This document shows positions 1-6,167 of a stretch of DNA of 10,310 bases, in pieces (within the stretch, counting starts at the first letter, position 1; every line of letters starts with the position of its first letter). Position numbers and translations under genes: made by a program. The DNA comes from an uncultured Lachnobacterium sp. (GTDB taxonomy: Bacteria; Bacillota; Clostridia; Lachnospirales; Lachnospiraceae), in contig URQG01000045.1 of the NCBI GenBank assembly GCA_900549895.1, positions 1-10,310 of the forward strand. Reading direction: 5' to 3'. The notes below the pieces were generated by a model. It worked only from the letters and a program-made list of their open reading frames with translations. It made no database searches and was not told the origin of the DNA.

Positions 1-50
1 GATCTACACGCGTAAGATCGTCGGCAGCGTCAGATGTGTATAAGAGACAG
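1..50 (+). other. Illumina Nextera i5 adapter (sequencing artefact)
   Basis: This stretch is synthetic, not genomic. Bases 1-9 (GATCTACAC) match the 3' end of the P5 oligonucleotide. Bases 10-17 (GCGTAAGA) sit where the 8-base i5 index lies. Bases 18-31 (TCGTCGGCAGCGTC) are the Nextera Read 1 primer part, and bases 32-50 (AGATGTGTATAAGAGACAG) are the 19-base Tn5 mosaic end. The blocks are in the exact order of a tagmentation library. An ATG inside the mosaic end (position 34) opens a false N-terminus reading MCIRDR, which fuses in frame to the real methyltransferase fragment. Genomic sequence begins at about base 51. Confidence 0.97.
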
Positions 51-351
51 GTACGATGGTATCTGGGCCTGTTCGTCGATTCTTCATCTTTCGAAGGAGT
101 CGTTAAAGGATGTCTTAAGGAAGATGATTGCAGCGCTAAAGGAGAATGGAATTATTTACACTTCCTTTAAGTACGGAACATTTGAGGGGGAGCGGAACGG
201 ACGCTTTTTTATGGATTTTACGGAAGAAACATTCCGGGAATTTGTAGCGGATGTGGATGGAATTCGGATTGAGGAAATGTGGATTACCGGAGATGTCAGA
301 CCGGGCCGAGGAGATGAAAGATGGCTGAATTTAATTCTGCGGAAAATTTGA
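51..351 (+). CDS. Class I SAM-dependent methyltransferase, C-terminal fragment
   Basis: This is a 5'-truncated gene; about 100 C-terminal residues remain. The reading frame continues from the first genomic base, and the ATG at 34 belongs to the adapter, so it is not a real start. The protein begins YDGIWACSSILHL, the post-motif II strand of Rossmann-fold methyltransferases. This is followed by a helix and the segment ALKENGIIYTSFKYG, which is the usual 'L.pGG.l..s.k' strand, then GRFFMDFTEE and a C-terminal WITGDVRPGRGDERWLNLI. This resembles small TehB/ubiquinone-type methyltransferases. The SAM-binding glycine-rich motif I lies in the missing part, so activity cannot be judged and the substrate is unknown. 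Its last 31 nt overlap the start of the helicase gene, which suggests a shared transcript and coupled translation. The family call is fairly sure; the partner role is inference. Confidence 0.82.
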
Positions 352-2804
352 ATATGAATTTGGCGGAGAACTTTCCGACGGATGTGATAACGGGCGGATT
401 GGATGAGAGAATGTTTTTGTATTTTCGTTTGTCCGGCAGCATGAAGAAAGCGGATGGAGTCGATATCATTGTGTCGTTTCTGATGGAGTCCGGTGTGAAG
501 ATGATCTTGAAGGATTTGGATCAGGCGTTGCAGAGGGGCGCGAAGATTCGGATTCTTACGGGAAATTATCTCGGCATTACGCAGCCGTCTGCTTTGTATC
601 TGATCAAAAGGAAGTTGGGAGATCAGGTTGATTTACGTTTTTATAATGATCCGAAGCGGTCGTTTCATCCGAAGGCTTATATGTTTCATTATGCTACTTA
701 CAGTGAGATGTACATCGGTTCTTCCAATGTTTCCAGAAGTGCATTAACTTCGGGAATCGAGTGGAATTATCGTTTTAACAGTAAGACGGATCCTGAGAGT
801 TATCAGAAGTTTTACGAGACGTTTGAGGATCTTTTTGAACATCATTCGACCGTGATTGATGAGGCGGAACTCAAACGATATTCTAAAAATTGGCATCGTC
901 CGGCGGTGGCGAAAGACCTGGATAAGTACGATCAGGAAGATGCGCAGGATACAAATGTGCGCATGATCTACGAACCGCGCGGAGCGCAGATCGAGGTGCT
1001 CTGTGCGCTGGAAGCGACGCGTGCGGAAGGTGCGAAACGTGCGTTGGTACAGGCTGCAACCGGTGTGGGAAAGACCTGTATTGCGGCTTTTGACTCGAAA
1101 CCGTATGCGAGAGTTTTGTTTGTCGCGCATCGCGAGGAAATCCTAAATCAGGCGGCAACGACATTTCATAATATCAGGAATTCCGATGACTATGGCTTTT
1201 TCCGAGGGGCGGATAAATGTACGGACAAGTCGGTAATTTTTGCGTCGGTCATGACGCTAGGAAAGTCGGAATATCTAAATGAGAATTATTTCGCGCGGGA
1301 TTATTTTGACTACATTGTGATCGATGAGTTCCATCATGCGGTCAACAATCCGTATCGTAAGATCGTGGATTATTTTCAGCCGAAGTTTCTGCTCGGTCTG
1401 ACGGCGACGCCGGAACGAATGGACGGCAGGAATATCTACGAGATCTGCGATTATAATGTGCCTTATGAACTACCGCTCGCGGACGCGATCAATAAGGGAA
1501 TGCTGGTGCCCTTTCACTATTATGGCATCTACGATGATACGGATTATTCCAAGTTGCATGTGGTAAAAGGCAGATATGATTCGGCAGAACTGAATGAGAC
1601 TTATATCGGAAATGTGCATCGACACGATCTGATTTATAAGTACTACTGCAAATATGGCTCAAAGCGTGCGTTGGGCTTCTGCTGTACGAGGGAGCATGCG
1701 GAGGAGATGGCGAAGGAATTCTGCAAGCGTGGCATCCCGTCGGTGGCAGTGTACAGTGATGCGCAGGGGGAATTCTCGGAAGAACGGGATGTTGCAATTG
1801 AAAAGTTAAAAAGCGGAGAGATCCGTGTGATTTTCTCGGTGGACATGTTCAACGAGGGTGTTGATGTGCCGTCAGTGGATATGGTAATGTTTCTGCGACC
1901 GACGGAATCTCCGACCGTATTTTTGCAGCAGCTTGGACGCGGTTTGCGAAAAAGTAATGGAAAAGAGTATTTAAATGTATTGGATTTTATCGGTAATTAT
2001 CTGAAGGCAGGCAGAGTTCGTTATCTGCTCACGGGCAAGGCTTTATCCGGTGACGGAGCATATGATCCGGCGGATCGTTCCGGCTATCCGGATGACTGCA
2101 TGATTGATTTTGATATGCGTCTGATTGATCTGTTTGCGGAAATGGATAAGAAGCATCTGCGTGTCCGGGATCAAATTCGGAATGAATTTTTCCGTGTGAA
2201 GGAACTGCTTGGAAAGCGCCCGTCCAGAATGGATTTGTTCACTTATATGGATGATGATGTGTATCAGATGGCGATAAAGCATGCGGCGGATAATCCATTT
2301 AAGAGATATTTGAACTTCTTGAAGGAACTGGATGAATTAATGCCGGAAGAGGATGCTTTGTATGGAGGAATCGGACGGGAATTTATCGGCTTGATTGAGA
2401 ATACAAACATGTCAAAGGTATATAAAATGCCTGTGCTGATGGCTTTCTACAATCATGGAGATATTCGGATGGAAGTGTCGGAAGCGGAACTTCTGGTAAG
2501 TTGGAAGGAGTTTTTCAACACAAGCACGAATTGGAAGGATTTGGATAAAGCGATTACATATCAGGATTATCTTGCGATTTCAGACAAGGAGCATGTGAAG
2601 AAAATTATGCAGATGCCGGTTCATTTTCTGTTAAAATCGGGAAATGGATTCTTTGTGGAGAAGGATGGTGTGGCACTTGCGTTAAATGAGAATCTGCGTG
2701 AGGTAGTCGGTGATCCGATGTTTGCGGAGTATATGCGGGATGCAATCGAGTATCGCGCGATGGATTATTATCAGAGGAGATATCGGGAGAAAGAAGAAGT
2801 ATGA
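321..2804 (+). CDS. PLD/HKD-type nuclease fused to SF2 DEAD/DEAH-box helicase
   Basis: This 827-residue cytoplasmic protein is likely an ATP-driven nucleic acid translocase with a nuclease domain. Residues about 25-180 form a phospholipase-D-like domain with one HKD-type motif, H116-P-K118 followed by GSSN at 133-136. The usual Asp after HxK(x)4 is His123. The helicase core has Walker A ATGVGKT (246-252), DEFH box (335-338), TAT motif III (361-363), motif V around FNEGVDVP (510-517) and arginine-finger motif VI QLGRGLR (537-543). The C-terminal ~250 residues are not recognised. HKD nucleases fused to DEAD/DEAH helicases are a known uncharacterised bacterial architecture. The start at 321 is chosen because GAGGAG (308-313) lies 7 nt upstream; an in-frame ATG at 354 has a poorer site. 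The gene overlaps the methyltransferase by 31 nt and the next gene by 4 nt. Roles in defence or repair are inference. Confidence 0.92.
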   Translation: MAEFNSAENLNMNLAENFPTDVITGGLDERMFLYFRLSGSMKKADGVDIIVSFLMESGVKMILKDLDQALQRGAKIRILTGNYLGITQPSALYLIKRKLGDQVDLRFYNDPKRSFHPKAYMFHYATYSEMYIGSSNVSRSALTSGIEWNYRFNSKTDPESYQKFYETFEDLFEHHSTVIDEAELKRYSKNWHRPAVAKDLDKYDQEDAQDTNVRMIYEPRGAQIEVLCALEATRAEGAKRALVQAATGVGKTCIAAFDSKPYARVLFVAHREEILNQAATTFHNIRNSDDYGFFRGADKCTDKSVIFASVMTLGKSEYLNENYFARDYFDYIVIDEFHHAVNNPYRKIVDYFQPKFLLGLTATPERMDGRNIYEICDYNVPYELPLADAINKGMLVPFHYYGIYDDTDYSKLHVVKGRYDSAELNETYIGNVHRHDLIYKYYCKYGSKRALGFCCTREHAEEMAKEFCKRGIPSVAVYSDAQGEFSEERDVAIEKLKSGEIRVIFSVDMFNEGVDVPSVDMVMFLRPTESPTVFLQQLGRGLRKSNGKEYLNVLDFIGNYLKAGRVRYLLTGKALSGDGAYDPADRSGYPDDCMIDFDMRLIDLFAEMDKKHLRVRDQIRNEFFRVKELLGKRPSRMDLFTYMDDDVYQMAIKHAADNPFKRYLNFLKELDELMPEEDALYGGIGREFIGLIENTNMSKVYKMPVLMAFYNHGDIRMEVSEAELLVSWKEFFNTSTNWKDLDKAITYQDYLAISDKEHVKKIMQMPVHFLLKSGNGFFVEKDGVALALNENLREVVGDPMFAEYMRDAIEYRAMDYYQRRYREKEEV

Positions 2805-3091
2805 AACCCAGAACACCAAAATCAATAGAACTATATAACACGTTCCTCAATCGAGGCTATCCACAGGAATTCTGTGAGCAGATTTCGCTAAATCTGAATA
2901 CGGATTGGACGGCGCAGCGGATGATGGGATATTTATCACATTATAAGAAGCTTCCGATGGCGGAGATTGTGGATGAGATGCTGGCGATTCTCAGTGACCG
3001 GAACCGGATTATGCAGAAGCATCAGTTGGAAGACACGAATGCGAAGTGGAATGATTTTCTGAATCGGGGCTTTGAGGAAGAAAATGAGTAA
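2801..3091 (+). CDS. Small hypothetical protein downstream of the PLD-helicase
   Basis: I do not recognise this family. The 96-residue product starts inside an ATGA overlap with the helicase stop codon, a classic sign of translational coupling, so it is probably a real partner gene. It is soluble, predicted mostly helical, and has no signal peptide or membrane segment. A short motif occurs twice: FLNRGY at residues 15-20 and FLNRGF at 86-91, near the two ends. Between them lies a charged helical stretch around LPMAEIVDEMLAILSDR. Upstream, GGAGA and GAAAGAAGAA purine runs inside the helicase gene could serve as the ribosome binding site. It could be an accessory or adaptor subunit for the helicase, but no function can be assigned from sequence alone. 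Confidence 0.68.
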   Translation: MKPRTPKSIELYNTFLNRGYPQEFCEQISLNLNTDWTAQRMMGYLSHYKKLPMAEIVDEMLAILSDRNRIMQKHQLEDTNAKWNDFLNRGFEEENE

Positions 3092-3150
3092 CAACGCGAT
3101 GTTATGAAAGTCCCTGAAGCAACCGGGAACTTCTGGCATTGATAGGGGGA

Positions 3151-3180
3151 TTGCATCACTGTAGTTACATACGATATAAT
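3151..3180 (+). promoter_or_regulatory. Sigma-A-type promoter for the Rpn gene
   Basis: TTGCAT (3151-3156) and a perfect TATAAT (3175-3180) are separated by 18 nt. Transcription would begin near 3187, leaving a leader of about 98 nt before the Rpn start codon. The 193-bp gap after the small helicase-partner gene has no convincing terminator, so read-through from upstream is also possible. Apart from this promoter, I see nothing else in the gap. Confidence 0.62.
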
Positions 3181-3284
3181 ATATTTTAGCATACAGCATT
3201 AAATAGTAATGGGGAAGGGGGCACGGTTTTTACATTTAGATGTTTAGAATTCATTTCTATCTGGGAGAGTAGAAAGGATTTTGA

Positions 3285-4097
3285 ATGAAAAAATACGAAG
3301 AGCTGACTTTTGCGGATGATTTTATGTTCTGCAAAGTGCTTACAACGAACCCAAACTTATGCCGTGAGTTATTGGAGCTGATCATAGGGAGAAAGGTTGG
3401 CCAGTTTACACGCTTGGACCAACAACAGCCAATCGAACTTACAGCAGATGGCAAGGGTGTCAGATTTGATGTCTACAGTGAGGATGATACTGGGACGGTT
3501 TTTGATTGCGAGATGCAGACGGCGGAGAACCGGAATCTTCCGAAACGATCCAGGTACTATCAAGGGATGATCGACTTGAATCTGATTGAACGTGGCGCGG
3601 ACTACAGTGAATTGAAAAAGAGTTATGTGATTTTTATATGTCCGTTTGATGCGTTTGGAGCTGGATTACATAAATATACTTTTGAGAGTATTTGCAAGGA
3701 ATTACCACAGATCAATCTAGGTGATGAAGCTACCAAGATTTTTCTGTGTGCAAGTGGCGATGCAGACGATGTATCGTCGGATATGAAAGATTTTCCGGAC
3801 TGGTTGAGCGGAAAACAAGGAAGAAGCCGATTGGTTGGTAAACTGGAGAATGCCGTTCAAAAAGTGAAGGATCATAAGGAATGGAGGACCGAGTACATGA
3901 CGCTGCTTATGAGAGATCAGGAAATGATGCGAAAAGGAAGAGAAGAGGGAATGCAACAGGGTATGCGTCAGGGAACTATGACCACACTTTTCTCTTTAGT
4001 GGAAGATGACATTTTGACGCTTGATGATGCTGCGTCAAGAGTGAATATGACGCCGGAAGAATTTAAGGAAGCGATGGAGAAACCCGTGAGCGTGTAA
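3285..4097 (+). CDS. Rpn-family recombination-promoting nuclease (PD-(D/E)XK)
   Basis: The 270-residue product belongs to the Rpn/'putative transposase' family of PD-(D/E)XK endonucleases. These proteins cut DNA with little sequence specificity and promote RecA-independent recombination; some have been linked to phage defence. Visible family marks are the opening TFADDFMFCKVL, the core RFDVYSEDD with D62, the E-x-Q active-site strand CEMQ (E76, Q78), SRYYQGMIDLNLI (89-101), the conserved YVIFICPFDAFG (114-125), and a C-terminal Gly/Gln-rich tract EGMQQGMRQG (221-230). A short helical tail DDAASRVNMTPEEFKEAM follows. AAAGGA lies 6 nt before the ATG. The gene has its own promoter and a downstream hairpin, so it is a single-gene unit. 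The length is normal and the frame is intact. Family assignment is confident; cellular role is inferred. Confidence 0.92.
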   Translation: MKKYEELTFADDFMFCKVLTTNPNLCRELLELIIGRKVGQFTRLDQQQPIELTADGKGVRFDVYSEDDTGTVFDCEMQTAENRNLPKRSRYYQGMIDLNLIERGADYSELKKSYVIFICPFDAFGAGLHKYTFESICKELPQINLGDEATKIFLCASGDADDVSSDMKDFPDWLSGKQGRSRLVGKLENAVQKVKDHKEWRTEYMTLLMRDQEMMRKGREEGMQQGMRQGTMTTLFSLVEDDILTLDDAASRVNMTPEEFKEAMEKPVSV

Positions 4098-4107
4098 TAG
4101 AAATACG

Positions 4108-4142
4108 ATCCGCTATACGAATGAAGTATAGCGGATATTTTG
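4108..4142 (+). terminator. Hairpin terminator after the Rpn gene
   Basis: A perfect 11-bp inverted repeat, ATCCGCTATAC (4108-4118) and GTATAGCGGAT (4126-4136), encloses a 7-nt loop and lies 10 nt after the Rpn stop codon. It is followed only by ATTTTG, a short T-tract, so termination may be incomplete. That would allow some read-through into the ArsC-like gene, for which no clear separate promoter was found. Confidence 0.75.
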
Positions 4143-4179
4143 CATGTGGCTGAGTAAGTGAAGATAAGGAGGAAAAAGG

Positions 4180-4530
4180 ATGCTTTTTATTTGTTATCCG
4201 AAGTGTTCTACCTGCCAGAAGGCAAGAAAGTGGCTGGAGGAACATGGAGTGGAATACACGGAGCGTCATATTGTGGAGGATAATCCAACGTATGAGGAAC
4301 TGAAGAGGTGGTATGAGATGAGCGGGCTTGCGTTAAAGAAGTTTTTTAACACAAGTGGAATGTTATACAAGGAGATGCAGTTAAAGGACAAGCTTCCGGC
4401 GATGAGTGAGGATGAGCAGTTGCAGCTTCTTGCGACAAACGGCATGCTTGTGAAGCGCCCTCTTTTGGTGACGGGCGATACTGTATTGGTTGGATTTAAG
4501 GAAGCCGATTGGGCGAAAATAGCAGGGTAA
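4180..4530 (+). CDS. ArsC/Spx-family (arsenate reductase-like) protein
   Basis: This 116-residue thioredoxin-fold protein belongs to the ArsC/Spx/YffB group. The N-terminal strand reads FICYPKCSTC, giving a CxxC redox pair (C9, C12). Other family marks are the helix ARKWLEEHGVEY, KKFFNTSG (53-60) and the cis-proline element KRPLLV (R93, P94) followed by VGFKEADW. The length is typical. Members range from glutaredoxin-linked arsenate reductases to Spx-type transcription regulators and poorly understood YffB-like proteins. No ars genes are nearby, so arsenate reduction should not be assumed. A strong ribosome binding site, AAGGAGG (4166-4172), lies 7 nt before the ATG. It is the first of four tightly packed co-directional genes. 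Confidence 0.9.
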   Translation: MLFICYPKCSTCQKARKWLEEHGVEYTERHIVEDNPTYEELKRWYEMSGLALKKFFNTSGMLYKEMQLKDKLPAMSEDEQLQLLATNGMLVKRPLLVTGDTVLVGFKEADWAKIAG

Positions 4531-4534
4531 TAAC

Positions 4535-4909
4535 ATGTTTTTTATGATGGGAATTACGGACGGAAGAAAAGATTTTGATTTTGTGCAGACGATGATTTGT
4601 GATGCATGCGGCAAGTATGGCAGGTATCAGGTCTTTATGACGTACACGGTTTTGTCGCTTTTTTTCATTCCGTGCTTTAAGTGGAACAAACATTATTATG
4701 TGCAGACCGGTTGTTGCGGGGCATTATATGAATTGGATCCGGAGATCGGGAAAGCAATCGCCCGCGGAGAGCAGGTTGAGATCCTGCCGCAGCACTTAAG
4801 GCGGATTAATCAGGGAAATTATGGGCGCAGGGTCAAGCACTGCAATTATTGTGGATATGAGACGACGGAGGACTTTGAGTTTTGCCCGAAGTGCGGAAAC
4901 CGGTTTTAG
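4535..4909 (+). CDS. Zinc-ribbon domain protein
   Basis: The 124-residue product carries two likely zinc sites. The first pairs C22-D-A-C25 with the GCC at 59-61 (C60/C61) across a hydrophobic beta-hairpin TVLSLFFIPCFKWNKHYYV. The second is a classic C-terminal zinc ribbon: C103-x2-C106 ... C117-x2-C120, in HCNYCGYE and FCPKCGNRF. The arrangement resembles the small zinc_ribbon_15-type proteins of Firmicutes, whose function is unknown. The start lies 4 nt after the ArsC-like stop codon, with only a weak AGGG upstream, so translation is probably coupled to the gene before it. Alternative ATGs at 4544 and 4547 would shorten it by 3-4 residues. The hydrophobic stretch could be read as a membrane segment, but its position inside the ribbon argues against this. 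Confidence 0.83.
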   Translation: MFFMMGITDGRKDFDFVQTMICDACGKYGRYQVFMTYTVLSLFFIPCFKWNKHYYVQTGCCGALYELDPEIGKAIARGEQVEILPQHLRRINQGNYGRRVKHCNYCGYETTEDFEFCPKCGNRF

Positions 4910-4930
4910 ATGAATTGGAGAAGCAGTACC

Positions 4931-5212
4931 ATGAACATTTACGATGAATTAGAAAAATTAAAAGCCGAGGCGCGCTCCAATCCGAAACTCGCAGGGGCGT
5001 TACTTGCGACACGCGAGATGCCGAACCCGGTGTCGGCTTTTTGCCGGATTGCGCAGGAGCATGGATGTACATTTTCGGCGTTCGATCTGGTTACAGCGGG
5101 TGAGGATTCCTATGCGGCGATGCGTCGCTCGACCAATGGTGGCGGGGAGAACTCGCCGCTGCTGCAGGGAGAGGATGATCTGTATGAGATGTTTTTGATT
5201 GAGTTGATGTGA
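4931..5212 (+). CDS. Small Nif11-like protein with Asn/Gly-rich motif
   Basis: This small protein has 93 residues from the chosen ATG at 4931, which has GGAG (4917-4920) 10 nt upstream. An in-frame ATG at 4910, directly after the zinc-ribbon stop, would add seven residues but has no ribosome binding site. The N-terminal part (IYDELEKLKAEA, then NPVSAFCRIAQEHGCTFSAFDLV) follows the helix pattern of Nif11-type domains, in which a short charged helix leads to an 'A...G..fs..el' helix. It is followed by RRSTNGGGENSP (65-76) and an acidic end, GEDDLYEMFLIEL. Nif11 domains serve as leaders of ribosomal peptide natural products in some bacteria. Here the segment after the glycines has no Cys and few Ser/Thr, and no maturation enzyme is nearby. 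Function is unknown. Confidence 0.75.
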   Translation: MNIYDELEKLKAEARSNPKLAGALLATREMPNPVSAFCRIAQEHGCTFSAFDLVTAGEDSYAAMRRSTNGGGENSPLLQGEDDLYEMFLIELM

Positions 5213-5222
5213 GGAGGAAATC

Positions 5223-6167
5223 TTGAATAAGCGAAAAGGCATCATTCTTACACTTACGCTCATCGTTGTGGCAGGTGCCGCAGTGGTGGGAAGTCACATG
5301 TGGAAGAATAGCAAGCGCAACGAAGCAAATACGGAGACGGAGAATGCGTCGGAGCAGATTGCGCAGGAGACTGATTCGGAAGATGAGATATCACAGGATA
5401 CACAAGGAGATGTGGCTGGAAAATCCGATACAGAAACTCCGACAGATTCCAAGTCGGCTAACGGGGAAAACTCTGACGTGGACAATACGACCGCTTCCGG
5501 CAACAAAAACTCCGGAACAACTCAGACCGACACGGATGTGAAGAAGGATTCAAAAAAGGACAGCGACAATGATCACAAGATTACCTCCGATGATTTCTAC
5601 ATCTCCGGGATCCCGGATGACATTTTTGCGAAGATGCAGGGCAAATCCTACAAGGACAACTGTACGGTTCCGCGTGATGACCTGCGTTACGTGCATGTGC
5701 TGCACATGGGATTTGACGGGGAAGTAAAGGCAGGCGAGCTGGTCGTAAGCAGGAAGATTGCAGATGATGTGCTCGAAATCTTCGAGGAATTGTATAAGGC
5801 AGATTATCCGATTGAGAAAGTGCGCCTTGTGGATGAATACGATGCGGATGACGAGGCTTCGATGAGCGACAACAATTCGTCGGCGTTCAATTTCCGGTTT
5901 ATTTCGCACACAACACGCATTTCCAAGCATGGACTTGGGATGGCGGTGGACATCAACACGCGCTACAATCCGTACGTAAAGACCGTGAATGGAAAGCTTT
6001 CCATCGAGCCGGCAAACGGCGCGGATTATGTGGACCGGAGCAAGGATTTTCCGTACAAGATCGATCATGATGATCTGTGCTACAAACTATTTACGGAGCA
6101 TGGATTTACCTGGGGTGGTGACTGGACGCATTCCAAGGATTACCAGCATTTCGAGCGCGACTACTAA
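5223..6167 (+). CDS. Membrane-anchored M15-family D-Ala-D-Ala carboxypeptidase-like protein
   Basis: This is a 314-residue zinc peptidase likely acting on peptidoglycan stem peptides outside the membrane. Residues 6-25 are a hydrophobic signal anchor with no lipobox Cys. Residues about 29-119 form a low-complexity linker rich in Asp, Glu, Ser, Thr and Asn. The catalytic domain (about 125-314) shows the M15 signature SKHGLGMAVD (zinc ligands H236 and D243) and the closing WGGDW (297-301) ... DYQHFE (306-311), giving H309 as third zinc ligand and D306 as likely catalytic acid/base. The fold is VanY/Peptidase_M15_4-like; no van regulators are present. The start codon is TTG at 5223, preceded by AGGAGG (5212-5217) with 5 nt spacing, just after the Nif11-like stop. 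The gene ends by overlapping the convergent MATE gene. Confidence 0.92.
   Translation: MNKRKGIILTLTLIVVAGAAVVGSHMWKNSKRNEANTETENASEQIAQETDSEDEISQDTQGDVAGKSDTETPTDSKSANGENSDVDNTTASGNKNSGTTQTDTDVKKDSKKDSDNDHKITSDDFYISGIPDDIFAKMQGKSYKDNCTVPRDDLRYVHVLHMGFDGEVKAGELVVSRKIADDVLEIFEELYKADYPIEKVRLVDEYDADDEASMSDNNSSAFNFRFISHTTRISKHGLGMAVDINTRYNPYVKTVNGKLSIEPANGADYVDRSKDFPYKIDHDDLCYKLFTEHGFTWGGDWTHSKDYQHFERDY

Noticed and set aside
34..351. Complete 105-residue protein starting at the ATG at 34
   Set aside because: The ATG and the first six codons come from the Nextera mosaic end; the gene is a 5'-truncated methyltransferase.
3107..3133. Possible terminator after the small helicase-partner gene (AAGTCCC pairing with GGGAACTT)
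   Set aside because: The stem is short and bulged, an alternative GAAG/CTTC pairing competes, and no T-tract follows.
4140..4167. Promoter for the ArsC-like gene (TTGCAT, 16 nt, AGATAA)
   Set aside because: The -10 would overlap the ribosome binding site and leave almost no leader, so transcription would miss or cut the Shine-Dalgarno.
4180..4530. Arsenic resistance locus
   Set aside because: Only the ArsC/Spx fold is present; there is no ArsR, ArsB or Acr3 gene in the window.
4931..5212. RiPP precursor peptide with Nif11 leader
   Set aside because: No modification enzyme, C39 peptidase or exporter for peptides is nearby and the supposed core has no Cys and few modifiable residues. It is kept only as a Nif11-like protein of unknown role.
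5550..6068. 172-residue open frame on the minus strand inside the M15 gene
   Set aside because: It is a shadow of the M15 coding frame, with no ribosome binding site or recognisable domain.
5223..6167. VanY of a glycopeptide resistance operon
   Set aside because: The M15 fold is shared by housekeeping enzymes; no vanR/S, ligase or dehydrogenase genes are present.
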